A DNA stretch of 64,000 bases from Emticicia sp965283955 (GCA_965283955.1 CBDIQW010000001.1:806001-870000), one strand, 5' to 3'. Shown: positions 1 to 9,781, counted from the stretch's first letter. The notes: a model not told the origin generated them from the sequence alone. A program made the numbers and translations.

Positions 1-1
1 T

Positions 2-1984
2 AAAACTAAACAACTCACTATCAATATATTAGAAGACAAAAACAATAATCTAAACATTGATATAGAAGAAGAAAATGCCCAATTGAATGAAGTAGTCGTA
101 ACGGGTACGATGAAGGAAACCAGCATCAATGAGTCGCCCGCTCCTATTCAGATTCTAAACCCAACATTTTTTCGTAAAAACCCTACTCCAAGTTTATTTG
201 AATCGCTTTCGATGGTCAATGGTGTGCGTCCACAACTCAACTGCAATGTTTGCAATACAGGCGATATACACATCAATGGCATGGAAGGCCCATATACGAT
301 GGTGATGATTGACGGAATGCCAATTGTCTCGGCTCTATCGTCGGTTTATGGTTTGAGTGGAATTCCAAACTCGATGGTCGAGCGAATTGAAGTAATGAAA
401 GGTCCCGCTTCTACGCTCTATGGCTCAGAAGCCGTAGGGGGGCTGATTAATGTTATCACGAAAAATCCTTCAAAAGCACCAAAATTTAACTTTGATTTCA
501 ACACAAGTAGTTATCTCGAAAATAATTTTGATGCCAGTGGAAAGACTCAAATCGGTAAATTTGATGTGCTTTTTTCGGGAAATTATTTTCTTTTCAATAA
601 ACGTTGGGACATTAATCAAGATAACTTTACTGATATTACGCTTCAAAACCGTACGTCATTATTCAATAAATGGTCAATGCGACGCTCGCAAAATCGAGTT
701 TTTAATATAGCTGCTCGGTATATTTACGAAGACCGTTTTGGCGGAGAAATGCAATGGCAAAAGTCGAATCGTGGTGGAAGTGAAGTTTACGGAGAATCTA
801 TTTTTACTAAACGCATCGAAATGCTCGGGAGTTATCAGCTACCGATTGATAATCAAAAAGTTACGCTCAATTTTTCGTTCAATCAGCACCAACAAAACTC
901 GGTTTACGGAAACACATTTTATTTAGCTACCCAACGTATTGCTTTCGGACAATTATTGTGGGATAAAAAACTTGGCAAAAACCACGATGCACTTTTGGGT
1001 ACAACTTTCCGACATACTTTCTATGATGATAACACGCCAGTAACTCAGATTTCTGACAATCAAAATACTCCTGATTTAATTAGTTTACCGGGTATTTTTG
1101 TACAGGATGAAATCACACTGAATAGTAAAAATAAATTTCTCGTTGGGCTTCGTTATGACTATAATTCTAAACACGGTGGAATTGCCACACCACGATTCAA
1201 CTGGAAATTCACACCTAATAAAGACCATATTTTTAGGTTAAGTTTGGGCAATGGCTATCGGGTTGTGAACCTATTCTCGGAAGACCACGCTGCTCTTACT
1301 GGCTCACGTAAAGTATTGATAGCAAACGAATTAAAACCAGAACGTTCGTATAACGCAAACCTCGACTATCAACGTTTTTTTACTTTCGAAAATGGTTACG
1401 GAAACATTCAACTCAATGGATTTTATACGTATTTCTCCAATAAAATTATTGCTGACTATGACCAAAATCCCGAACTCGTGGTTTATGATAATCTGAAAGG
1501 ATACGGAATCTCAAAAGGCGTAGCTCTCAACGCTGAATTTAATTTTACATCAAGTCTGAAAATTTTTGCGGGAGCGACCATAATGGATGTTTACAGAAAA
1601 GAAAATGACTTGAAAATCAATCAAATTCAAACGCCGCATTTAACTGGCAACTATGCCATTAGCTACACATTTAGTAAAGCCCAACTCACTTTCGACCTAA
1701 CAGGCAATTTATACAGTCCGATGCGTTTGCCAGTGGTTAGAGATTATGGCGATATTCGCCCCGAATATTCTCCGTGGTTTGGCATTCATAATATTCAAGC
1801 CACCAAACGCTTTGCGAATGGTTTGCAGCTTTATGGAGGTATCAAAAATTTTACAAATTTTCTTCCCAAAGACCCAATTTTTAGCTCTGAACGACCTTTC
1901 AGCGAGCAATTCGACCCGAGTTATAATTATGCCCCCCTACAAGCCATCAGAGGATTCGTAGGTGCAAGATGGAGTATTTTCTAA
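2..1984 (+). CDS. TonB-dependent outer-membrane receptor, 5' end outside window
   Basis: The reading frame is open to the left edge, so the signal peptide and most of a probable N-terminal carboxypeptidase-D-like domain lie outside the window. What remains starts at the end of that domain, followed by the TonB-box-like segment LNEVVVTGT. The plug domain comes next (GPYTMVMIDGMP, ERIEVMKGPASTLYG, GGLINVITKNP), then a beta-barrel of about 480 residues ending in a phenylalanine (WSIF), as outer-membrane barrels do. The plug carries a CNVCNTGDIHING motif with a CxxC, seen in a subgroup of Bacteroidota receptors. Such receptors import metal chelates, cobalamin or glycans using TonB energy. The substrate cannot be told from the sequence, and no SusD partner is visible in the window. 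Confidence 0.93.
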   Translation, partial: KTKQLTINILEDKNNNLNIDIEEENAQLNEVVVTGTMKETSINESPAPIQILNPTFFRKNPTPSLFESLSMVNGVRPQLNCNVCNTGDIHINGMEGPYTMVMIDGMPIVSALSSVYGLSGIPNSMVERIEVMKGPASTLYGSEAVGGLINVITKNPSKAPKFNFDFNTSSYLENNFDASGKTQIGKFDVLFSGNYFLFNKRWDINQDNFTDITLQNRTSLFNKWSMRRSQNRVFNIAARYIYEDRFGGEMQWQKSNRGGSEVYGESIFTKRIEMLGSYQLPIDNQKVTLNFSFNQHQQNSVYGNTFYLATQRIAFGQLLWDKKLGKNHDALLGTTFRHTFYDDNTPVTQISDNQNTPDLISLPGIFVQDEITLNSKNKFLVGLRYDYNSKHGGIATPRFNWKFTPNKDHIFRLSLGNGYRVVNLFSEDHAALTGSRKVLIANELKPERSYNANLDYQRFFTFENGYGNIQLNGFYTYFSNKIIADYDQNPELVVYDNLKGYGISKGVALNAEFNFTSSLKIFAGATIMDVYRKENDLKINQIQTPHLTGNYAISYTFSKAQLTFDLTGNLYSPMRLPVVRDYGDIRPEYSPWFGIHNIQATKRFANGLQLYGGIKNFTNFLPKDPIFSSERPFSEQFDPSYNYAPLQAIRGFVGARWSIF

Positions 1985-2084
1985 ATTATCGGATTTTGCA
2001 TAAAAAGCGATTGATTTTGCATAAAACTAAGTTTTTACTATAATTTTCTTAGAAAAAAACAACCAATAAGCACCTTATATCCGT

Positions 2085-2092
2085 TATCTTTG
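2085..2092 (+). promoter_or_regulatory. Probable -7 promoter element of the CoA-transferase gene
   Basis: TATCTTTG matches the Bacteroidota -7 consensus TAnnTTTG and lies 20 bases before the ATG at 2112. No good TTG element is seen about 20 bases upstream, so the -33 part is weak. Confidence 0.5.
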
Positions 2093-2111
2093 CATAGAAA
2101 CTAAAAAAACT

Positions 2112-3836
2112 ATGATAAATAAAGTAATTAGTAGTGCAAAAGAAGCAGTTGCCGATATTCAAGATGGAGCAACACTCATGCTCGGTGGTTTTGGTCTGTG
2201 TGGGATTCCAGAAAATAGTATTTCTGCCTTGCTCGAAAAAGGAGTAAAAGACCTCACTTGTATTTCAAACAATGCAGGAGTCGATGATTTTGGCATTGGT
2301 TTGATGCTAAAAACCAAGCAGGTCAAGAAAATGATTTCTTCGTACGTAGGTGAAAATAAAGAATTTGAACGCCAGTTACTATCAGGCGAACTCGAAGTAG
2401 AATTGACTCCACAAGGCACACTTGCTGAGCGAATCAGAGCTGGAGGTGCAGGAATTCCAGCGTTTTTTACTCCTGCGGGCGTAGGAACGGAAGTTGCTGA
2501 AGGCAAAGAAATTCAAGAATTTGATGGCAAAAAATATGTGCGAGAAAGTTGGTTAAAAGCTGATTTTGCCATCATAAAAGCATGGAAAGGTGATACGGCA
2601 GGAAATTTAATTTTTAAAGGTACAGCTCAGAACTTTAGCCCAATGATGGCCGCCGCTGGAAAAATTACGATTGCGGAGGTTGAAGAACTGGTACCTGCGG
2701 GCAGCCTCGACCCAGCTCAAATTCATACGCCAGGCATTTACGTACAAAGAATATTTCAAGGAAAAAACTACGAAAAAAGAATTGAACAGAGGACTACAGC
2801 CCCCCCCGCCCCCGATGGAGGAGCTATTGCTCAAGAAATTAAAGATTCTTCTTACTGGGCTAAAGCAGACCCTTTTACATATAATTTATTGAAAGATTTT
2901 TCTTTAAGAATGAGAAATAATCCTACCAAAGCAGAAGATATACTTTGGAATGGGTTAAGCGGAAAAAAATTAAGTGGTTATAAATTCAGAAGACAACACA
3001 TAATTGGGCAATATATTGCCGACTTTGTGTGTCTAAAAGAAAACTTAGTAATTGAAATAGATGGTTTAATTCATCAATTACCCGAAAATATTGCATCAGA
3101 CAAAGAAAGAACAGCTTGGTTAGAAAAAGAAGGTTTTAAAGTAATTCGTTTTACAAATGATGAGGTTTTGACTCAATACGAAAAAGTTTTGAGTCAAATT
3201 GAATCAAATCTAAAGCCGCAGAACGAAGCTCCCCCATCGGGGGCGGGGGGGGCTGGCCTTGACAAAAATCAAATTGCGAAACGCATTGCTCGTGAAGTAA
3301 AAGATGGTTATTATGTGAATCTTGGTATTGGGATTCCGACTTTGGTGGCCAATTATATTCCTGAAGGTATCAATGTTGTACTGCAATCAGAAAATGGGCT
3401 TTTGGGTATTGGGCCTTTTCCGACCGAAGATAAAGTTGACCCCGATTTGATAAATGCTGGAAAACAGACCGTTACTGTGCTTGATGGTTCGGCTTTGTTT
3501 AGTTCAGCCGAAAGTTTTGCCATGATTCGTGGTGGCCACGTTGACTTGACTATTTTAGGTGCAATGGAAGTTTCAGAAAACGGTGATATTGCCAACTGGA
3601 AGATTCCAGGAAAGATGGTCAAAGGCATGGGCGGAGCAATGGATTTGGTAGCTTCAGCCGAAAATATCATTGTGGCCATGCAGCATGTCAATAAAGCAGG
3701 TGAATCCAAATTATTGAAAACTTGCAGTTTGCCAATCACAGGTTTGCGTTGTGTGAAAAAGATTGTTACCGAACTGGCAGTTTTAGAGGTTGTACCAGAA
3801 GGTGGCTTCAAACTACTCGAAAAGTTTGTGCAGTAG
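2112..3836 (+). CDS. 3-oxoacid CoA-transferase A and B subunits joined through an inserted DUF559 nuclease domain
   Basis: This is one 574-residue open frame. Residues 1-228 are the A subunit of succinyl-CoA:3-oxoacid CoA-transferase (GGFGLCGIPEN near residue 25, ending EKRIEQRT). Residues about 382-574 are the B subunit (LDKNQIAKRI, NLGIGIPTLVANYIPEG), with the catalytic glutamate expected at E427 in SENG. The enzyme moves CoA from succinyl-CoA to acetoacetate in ketone-body or short-chain acid use. Between the halves, residues 229-381 hold a DUF559 (Vsr-like, PD-(D/E)XK-related) domain with RRQHIIGQYIADF and LVIEIDG intact. In Bacteroidota the two subunits are usually separate adjacent genes, so the insert appears to have removed the A stop and B start and fused them in frame. 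Whether the chain is cleaved, or works as a fusion as mitochondrial SCOT does, is unknown. Confidence 0.9.
   Translation: MINKVISSAKEAVADIQDGATLMLGGFGLCGIPENSISALLEKGVKDLTCISNNAGVDDFGIGLMLKTKQVKKMISSYVGENKEFERQLLSGELEVELTPQGTLAERIRAGGAGIPAFFTPAGVGTEVAEGKEIQEFDGKKYVRESWLKADFAIIKAWKGDTAGNLIFKGTAQNFSPMMAAAGKITIAEVEELVPAGSLDPAQIHTPGIYVQRIFQGKNYEKRIEQRTTAPPAPDGGAIAQEIKDSSYWAKADPFTYNLLKDFSLRMRNNPTKAEDILWNGLSGKKLSGYKFRRQHIIGQYIADFVCLKENLVIEIDGLIHQLPENIASDKERTAWLEKEGFKVIRFTNDEVLTQYEKVLSQIESNLKPQNEAPPSGAGGAGLDKNQIAKRIAREVKDGYYVNLGIGIPTLVANYIPEGINVVLQSENGLLGIGPFPTEDKVDPDLINAGKQTVTVLDGSALFSSAESFAMIRGGHVDLTILGAMEVSENGDIANWKIPGKMVKGMGGAMDLVASAENIIVAMQHVNKAGESKLLKTCSLPITGLRCVKKIVTELAVLEVVPEGGFKLLEKFVQ
2796..3256 (+). 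mobile_element. Inverted-repeat-bounded DUF559 cassette inside a coding gene
   Basis: A 461-base insert is bounded by 30-base inverted repeats at 2796-2825 and 3227-3256. The core of each is CAGCCCCCCCCGCCCCCGAT, and the two arms match at 28 of 30 positions by eye. The interior encodes the DUF559 domain, whose probable catalytic residues R294, Q295, D304 and E315 (numbering of the fused protein) are all present. The repeats translate as APPAPDGGA and APPSGAGGA linkers, so the whole cassette stays in frame with its host gene. It resembles an in-frame palindromic element carrying a nuclease. No transposase is encoded. Confidence 0.8.
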
Positions 3837-4001
3837 TTTCGGTAGAGTAGAATAACAAAAAGCTACCGAACTGTAAGTTAATAATCGAAGGAGAAGCTGC
3901 TTGAAATGGACAATATAGACAAAAGATTTTAGACAAAAGAAATATGAATATCGCATGCTGATTCTTATGTCTCTTGTCTTTTATCTCATTTCTCAACAAT
4001 C

Positions 4002-5580
4002 TCAATACCCCATTTCGGTCAGTGCCGCACGGGCTTTATTGTCAATTGAAGTTTTATATTCGTGATTTTTATAGGCAATGGCTTGTTCAAAGTGAGCCTT
4101 TGCCTTATTTTTTTGCCCCTTTTGTTGCTGAATATATCCCAGTTGTAAAGCAGAATTTGGAGCAAAACTCCATTCTTGGCTACCCGTTATTGCAACTGAC
4201 CTTTCAAAATAGCTGATAGCTTTATCCAACTGATTGAGTTTCTGGAAAATACGTCCAGCTCGATAATTAAACTCAGCTTGGTCTTTTGTATTAGTAAAAC
4301 TCTTTTCTGATAAAGTAGAAAGCTCTTGTTGTGCTTCTTCAGAAATAGCCACCATCAAAAAGTAACCTTAGTTTTACCAAAGCTTTACTGGGTAAAGTTT
4401 TAGTTTTTTGAAAATTTTCGTAAAATTTTTGTGCAGCTTTATCCGATTCTGCAATCGTATTTCCACCTTCGTTTATCTTCGATAAATACAATTTTGTTTT
4501 TTTTTCATCACCCAATAACCAATGACACAAAAACAATTTATAATGGGTGTCTTTCAGAAAAGTTTGTCCTTTAAAATTCCTAAGATAAGTTTGATAGGAT
4601 GAAACAGCTTGCGGGTAATTCCCTTTAAAAAGCTGTGTTTCGGCTTTGTATAATTCAAAGATTGGAAAATACAAATAATTCGCATCTTTAGGCGTTTTTT
4701 TTAATAATTCAATAGCTTGTTCGGTTCTATTATCTTTCAGAGAAATAGCCGTTGCCACCATATTTATATTCAAATTATCCGACTGACTATCAACAAATTG
4801 CAACATTTCGGCATTTTGTTTGGCATCATATTTCAGCACATACGCTTGAATAAATGTGGTACAAAATCGGGCTTCAGTTCCCCATACTTTATCTTTTGCA
4901 GCCGAACGAAGTTCATTCATTCCGAGTTGTATATTTCCACGAAGCCCCAAAAGTTTTGGGATCCATCTTTGTTTGTCAGGAACAGAACCAATCAGCACAT
5001 GCAAGCATCCAAGCGATTTTAAACTCGGTAAAAAACTTGGAAATAATTTCTGATTTTCTTCAAGCAGTTTATAAGCTTGAATTACGTTATAACCCGCTTT
5101 TACTTCATGCCCAAATCTTATTTTTATCAATGCCCAATGCAGTTTTATTTCAGCTCTCAAAAAACGGTTATAGGGCGATTTTTCATCCAAATCCTCAATT
5201 GTGTCTAAGCGTTCATCTTCCTTACTCAACAACTTTTCATACTGCTTTTCATTCTCCGAGTTAATCAACTCAGCCATATCAGCAAAGTCTTCAACATAAA
5301 TTCGGAATGGGTTCTTAGGGTTTTCTTTTGCAAGTAATTCTCTACCCGACTGAACTCGTAATTTAAAAACTTCGGAATAGGCTTTTTGAAGATTGGCCGT
5401 AAAATCAAAATCGGCAGCGTTGCAGTGAGCAGCGGTCGGCGGTCCGATTAGCAGTGAACAGTACGTAAGAGTTATGCCTACAACTCTGAGACCTTGAACT
5501 AAAAATAAACGGCAAATTTCCGAGTACAAATTCGTAATTCGTAATTTGCAATTCGTAATTATATGGATTCGAGACTTCAA
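4002..5580 (-). CDS. TPR-repeat protein, one frameshift, N-terminus uncertain
   Basis: Two minus-strand frames (4339-5580 and 4002-4358) read on from each other. Loss of one base near 4344 separates GGYF from SEEAQQEL. The merged protein is helical with TPR-like repeats in its second half (YFPIFELYKAETQLFKGNYPQAV, then AGRIFQKLNQLDKAISYFERS), suggesting a protein-interaction scaffold in the periplasm. The first 60 codons are odd: they read through AT-rich direct-repeat text (TTACGAATT motifs) and a low-complexity stretch instead of a clean signal peptide. The domain proper seems to start at DFDFTANLQKAYSEVFKLR. The true start may lie inside, or the original signal peptide has been overwritten by a repeat. 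No specific function is recognised. Confidence 0.65.
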
Positions 5581-5645
5581 TGTTTTGTTGATTAGTTTTA
5601 ATAGATACGAAGTCGTTTTTAAATAAGACTTTATTCAAACAAAAA

Positions 5646-5680
5646 TAGCCAAGTTTTCGTTAATTCTGAAAACTTGGCTA
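5646..5680 (-). terminator. Intrinsic terminator after the zinc-ribbon gene
   Basis: The arms TAGCCAAGTTTTC and GAAAACTTGGCTA form a 13-base-pair hairpin. On the minus strand it is followed by a T run, which places it downstream of the gene ending at 5729. Confidence 0.75.
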
Positions 5681-5728
5681 CATTATCAATGGCCGTTGAC
5701 TGTCGTCGGTTGACAGTTGACCAGTAAA

Positions 5729-6466
5729 TTATCTTCTAACAATCTCAACTGCATCAACATCAGCCAAAATACGGCCACAATGCTCACACACAATGATTTT
5801 CTTTTTATCTTTAATATCAGCCTGACGTTGTGGCGGAACGATATTGAAACAACCACCGCAAGCACCACGCTTCACCATTACAACCGCTAAACCGTTTTCG
5901 GCATTGCCACGGATACGGTTATAAGCATTTACCAAACGCTCTTCTACGTTGGCAGCGGCTTTCTCACGGCTTACGTTCAATTTTTTCTCGTCTTCTTGGC
6001 TTTCGGCAACCAACACATCCAATTCCTTGCGTTTTACTTCAAGGTCTTTTTTGCGGCTGGCCATCGCCGACAATGACGAGATCTCTGTATTTTTATTTTT
6101 GATTTTGAATTCAGTTTCACGCGTGCGTTTATCAGCCAACTGAATTTCCAACTCTTGTAATTCTAATTCTTTAGCAATCGCATCGTATTCACGATTGTTA
6201 CGAACGTTCATTTGTTGGTCTTTGTACTTCTGAATTAATTTTTCGGCTTCTTTTTTACCTGCACGGTAACCGTTTAATTCAACGTCCAGCGTTTCAATTT
6301 CTTTCTTGAATTTACCAATACGAGTTTCAAAACCAATAACCTCATCTTCCAAATCACGTACTTCGTCTGGTAAATCACCACGTAGTTTTCTCAATTCATC
6401 TAATTGTGAATCGATTGATTGAAGTTTAAGCAGTGTTTCTAATTTTTGTGCAACTGTTAATTCCAT
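5729..6466 (-). CDS. Coiled-coil protein with C4-type zinc ribbon
   Basis: A 245-residue protein whose first 180 residues are a long charged coiled coil (KLETLLKLQSIDSQLDELRKL at the start). It ends in a zinc ribbon with two Cys pairs, CGGC and CEHC, near residues 203 and 227. This is the DUF164/CT398-like family found across bacteria, for which RNA-polymerase and flagellar-export roles have been proposed in other phyla; its role in Bacteroidota is not established. It lies downstream of and on the same strand as the Nif3-like gene, a pairing common in this phylum, although 231 bases of repeat-rich DNA separate them here. Confidence 0.85.
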   Translation of the reverse strand: MELTVAQKLETLLKLQSIDSQLDELRKLRGDLPDEVRDLEDEVIGFETRIGKFKKEIETLDVELNGYRAGKKEAEKLIQKYKDQQMNVRNNREYDAIAKELELQELEIQLADKRTRETEFKIKNKNTEISSLSAMASRKKDLEVKRKELDVLVAESQEDEKKLNVSREKAAANVEERLVNAYNRIRGNAENGLAVVMVKRGACGGCFNIVPPQRQADIKDKKKIIVCEHCGRILADVDAVEIVRR

Positions 6467-6697
6467 AATATCTAAAACTAATTTGGTTATTAGTTATTGG
6501 TTAATTGGTTAAGTACGATTTACGAATGACGATTTACGAATGACGATTCAAGAAATTAATTAGTATGTTATCTCTCTCAAATTTATCGTTTATCCTCAAT
6601 TAAATGAATTAAATTTAGAATTTATAAGCAAAATTTAATCCAAAATATAGCCATCTTTGGAAACCAATAACAAGTAACCGATAACCAGTATCTATTT

Positions 6698-7795
6698 TTA
6701 ATAATAATAATTGATTGGATTTGTTGGGGTTCCCGACAAATGGACTGCAAAGTTAGTGAATTTTTTACAAATATAATCTTTCAATAACTCTTTTGTGTAT
6801 TGTTCTGACTCATAATGTCCAATATCGGCAATAATTATGCGGTTATCGGCATCAAAAAACTCGTGATACTTGTAATCGGCCGTAATAAAGATGTCGGCCG
6901 ACTGCCCGATGGCATCTCCGAGCAGAAAACCACCCGAACCACCACAAACCGCAACTCTACGAATTGGCTTACCCAAAAGTTTGGTATGACGAATAACTGA
7001 CACACCCATGTTTTGTTTTAAATAAGCCAAGAAATCAGTTTCTACCATCGACTCAATTAGCTCTCCAATTATTCCCGAACCTACTTCTGAATTTTGGTTT
7101 TCGAGCATAATTATATCGTGAGCAACTTCTTCGTATATATGCGTGCGGTGCATAGCCGCCAAAACTTGATTTTTGAGATAAGCAGGAAAAATAACCTCTA
7201 CCCTATTTTCGTGTACTTCTTCGTCAACGTTTGCAGCTCCGATGGTCGGATTTGCCTTTTCGTTTGGTCGGAAAGCACCAGTTCCTTCTCCTCTGAAACT
7301 TACATGGCTATAATTTCCAATCACACCTGCACCTGCGATATGAAGAGCATCTAAAACTTTTTTTGTATTACTTACTGGCACAAAAACAACCAATTTCATC
7401 AAAACCTGGCTTTTGGGAGCAAGTACTTTTACTTTTTCGAGCTTTAGCTTTTCTGCAATCTTAAAATTTACACCACCAACTACACTATCCAAATTAGTAT
7501 GCGTGGCATAAATCGCCACATCATTTTTGATGGCTTTGATAATTGTTCGTTCGATGTAATTTTTGCCTGTTAGTTTTTTCAATCCCTTGAAAATAATTGG
7601 GTGATGAGCCACCACCAAATTACAACCTTTGGCAATGGCTTCGTCAATGACTTCTTCGGTCGAATCGAGTGTTACCAAAACGCCCGTCACTTCTGAAGAA
7701 GCATTTCCTACGATTAAGCCTGCGTTGTCGTAGCTTTCTTGGTAGGCCAATGGGGCAAAGCCTTCGAGGTATGTTGTTATGTCTTTTATTGTCAT
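6698..7795 (-). CDS. Nif3-like dinuclear-metal-centre protein (YbgI/DUF34 family)
   Basis: The start is set at the ATG at 7795 (MTIKDITTYLEGFAPLAYQE), which matches family N-termini. The metal-binding motifs are visible: AHHPIIFKG and THTNLD in the first half, and the C-terminal DIGHYESEQYT. A middle insert of about 130 residues (around LMKLVVFVPVSNTKKVLDAL) is the PII-like/CutA-like domain of the longer family members, so the 365-residue length is normal. Members form hexameric toroids with two metals per subunit. They are sometimes named GTP cyclohydrolase I type 2, but the true reaction is not settled. The gene probably shares a transcript with the zinc-ribbon gene. Confidence 0.92.
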   Translation of the reverse strand: MTIKDITTYLEGFAPLAYQESYDNAGLIVGNASSEVTGVLVTLDSTEEVIDEAIAKGCNLVVAHHPIIFKGLKKLTGKNYIERTIIKAIKNDVAIYATHTNLDSVVGGVNFKIAEKLKLEKVKVLAPKSQVLMKLVVFVPVSNTKKVLDALHIAGAGVIGNYSHVSFRGEGTGAFRPNEKANPTIGAANVDEEVHENRVEVIFPAYLKNQVLAAMHRTHIYEEVAHDIIMLENQNSEVGSGIIGELIESMVETDFLAYLKQNMGVSVIRHTKLLGKPIRRVAVCGGSGGFLLGDAIGQSADIFITADYKYHEFFDADNRIIIADIGHYESEQYTKELLKDYICKKFTNFAVHLSGTPTNPINYYY

Positions 7796-8035
7796 TTTGT
7801 TGCTTTTTTTGACACTGAGTCGCACAGAGTAAAACTCACAGAGTTACACTAAGTTTTTTAAACGATGTTATATTCAAATATCTTTCAAATATTTTTATTC
7901 TTTGCCGAAACCCAATCTGAATTTTTAGTAAGTTTGGTTTTGCAAAATTACGCCAAATATTTCGCCAATTATTCATCTATTCAACGCAAAATCTATCAAG
8001 TTGGAAACTTGTTCTACTTTAAACGCTATTCAACC

Positions 8036-8931
8036 ATGAAAAAACATTTGATTACCCTCTTTTTCTTACTTTCAAACCTTATCATTTTTGCTCAAAAACA
8101 AGCCGATAAAGAAGAATGGGTTTCACTCTTCAATGGCAAAGATCTTACGGGTTGGGATTTAAAAATTTCTGGACACGAAATGAATGACAATTATAAAAAT
8201 ACATTTTTGGTAGAAGACGGCATGATGCGAGTGAACTATAAAGAATACCAAAATTTTGATGACAAATACGGCCATATTTACTACAAAACGCCTTATTCAC
8301 ATTACAGAATTCGGTTTGAATATCGCTTTCAAGGAAATCAGGTGCGTGAGGTGGTGAATCTTGGAATATACGAAACAGCGGCATTATGCTACATTCGCAA
8401 TCGGCCGCCAGTAATGGCAAAGACCAAGATTTTCCTGTTTCGCTCGAAATGCAGCTTTTGGGAGGCCTCGGAAATGGCCCACGCCATACAGGAAACCTCT
8501 GCACCCCTGGAACGATTGTGGACATTAACGGAAAACTCGACATGGCTCACTGCATCGACTCAAAATCTAAAACGTATGATGGCGACCAATGGGTAAAAGC
8601 CGAAGCAATTGTGATTGGGAGCAAAATTGTGCATCATTTAATTGAAGGAGATACAGTTTTGACCTTTACGAATGCTCGAATTGGCGGTGGGTTTCTTGGT
8701 AAACCTTATGATTATGCGACCGACAAAGTAAAAAATGGCGAAGAATGGGCAAAAAAAGATGGGATGCCACTCGGTGAAGGCTACATTGCATTACAAGCCG
8801 AAAGCCATGCGATTGACTTCCGAAACATTGAATTATTGAATCTGAAAGGTTGTATGGATAAAAAAGCCTTGAATTTAAAATCATATTATCTTGAGCCAGA
8901 CAACTCTACCTGTAAGTATAAAAAGAAATAG
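8036..8931 (+). CDS. Secreted DUF1080 (3-keto-disaccharide hydrolase-like) protein, one frameshift
   Basis: The start is at MKKHLITLFFLLSNLIIFAQ, a clear signal peptide ending in AQ. The body is a DUF1080 jelly roll: WVSLFNGKDLTGWDLKISG, then NSGIMLHSQS, then MPLGEGYIALQAESHAIDFRN. The frame breaks near 8350, where restoring one G gives GGGESWNIRNSGIML. The two pieces read 8036 to about 8350 and about 8350 to 8931. The family hydrolyses 3-keto-glycosides made by glucoside 3-dehydrogenases, and a structural role in sugar binding is also possible. The gene stands alone, with a Nif3 gene transcribed away from it. Confidence 0.85.
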
Positions 8932-9012
8932 TTTTTTCTCACCACTTAGGCACAGAGAACACATAGATACACATAGTTATTTAAATATTCTCTGTACCTT
9001 AATGGTAAAAAA

Positions 9013-9534
9013 CTATAAATAACGCTCTTTCAGAATATTCAGATGGTGCAACTCATGCCCAGCTATAAACCACGCCAAAACACGAGCATTGGTTGGTAGC
9101 TGATTAGCTTTCCCCATTCGACCAAGTTCACGCTTGCCGAGAGATTTGAAAAATAAAACCGTTGATTTTCTTTGAGCCTTGAATTGTAGCAGCAAACTAC
9201 GCAAAGATTTTTTATCAAAATTAGTTGCCTTTACGTAATCATCTTCCTCGAAACCCAACAACGATTGTTTTTCGTCACGAGCTACGGATAACGCTCTGTA
9301 AAGTAAGATTTTTTCGGTGTCGATGATGTGTCCGAGCATTTCGAGCGGTGTCCATTTTCCTTCGGCATAGCGAAAATGCAGCTTTTCCTCGGGGATATTT
9401 TTGAAAAAATTATCCACAATCGAAATATTTTCGGATAAAGTTTTGAGAGCGTCGTCGCCCGTAACTGCTTGAATATAACGATTTTGGTACGAATTCACGT
9501 CGTACTCGGCGGCGGTAGGTCGAGAAATTTTCAT
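9013..9534 (-). CDS. DinB-like four-helix-bundle protein
   Basis: The start is at MKISRPTAAEYDVNSYQNRY (9534). The 173-residue protein has the DinB_2 pattern: a metal-ligand His in MLGHIIDTEK near residue 70, and the C-terminal GHELHHLNILKERYL carrying further His ligands. DinB-fold proteins bind a divalent metal and include bacillithiol and other thiol transferases; many are uncharacterised. It is transcribed away from the tRNA-Asp promoter, with the two starts about 20 bases apart. Confidence 0.85.
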   Translation of the reverse strand: MKISRPTAAEYDVNSYQNRYIQAVTGDDALKTLSENISIVDNFFKNIPEEKLHFRYAEGKWTPLEMLGHIIDTEKILLYRALSVARDEKQSLLGFEEDDYVKATNFDKKSLRSLLLQFKAQRKSTVLFFKSLGKRELGRMGKANQLPTNARVLAWFIAGHELHHLNILKERYL

Positions 9535-9552
9535 ATTTTTTTGATTTAAGAC

Positions 9553-9583
9553 TTGACACACAAATATAATCGTTGTACCTTTG
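9553..9583 (+). promoter_or_regulatory. Promoter of the tRNA-Asp pair
   Basis: TTG at 9553-9555 and TACCTTTG at 9576-9583 are separated by 20 bases, the classic Bacteroidota spacing. The first tRNA starts 51 bases downstream. Confidence 0.75.
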
Positions 9584-9633
9584 CACCACGTTAAACAAAC
9601 AGAGAAATATTTTCAACGTTTCAAAACGCAAAC

Positions 9634-9707
9634 GGTTTGGTAGTTCAGCTGGTTAGAATACCTGCCTGTCACGCAGGGGGTCGCGGGTTCGAGTCCCGTC
9701 CAGACCG
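9634..9707 (+). tRNA. tRNA-Asp (GTC), copy 1
   Basis: A full 74-base cloverleaf. The acceptor GGTTTGG pairs with CCAGACC, the anticodon arm CCTGC-CTGTCAC-GCAGG reads GTC, the T arm GCGGG-TTCGAGT-CCCGT is perfect, and the discriminator is G as expected for Asp. CCA is not encoded. Confidence 0.97.
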
Positions 9708-9722
9708 CAAAACGCTTTTCGC

Positions 9723-9750
9723 AAAAGCACTCAGCAATGAGTGCTTTTTT
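9723..9750 (+). terminator. Terminator after tRNA-Asp copy 1
   Basis: AAAAGCACTC pairs with GAGTGCTTTT around a short loop, followed by T residues. Confidence 0.8.
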
Positions 9751-9781
9751 CATCGAAATTTTTTAGTTACAAAACGCAAAC

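Noticed and set aside
3353..3811. 152-codon open frame on the minus strand inside the CoA-transferase gene
   Set aside because: It fully overlaps a well-conserved coding gene on the other strand and has no recognisable domain; a shadow frame.
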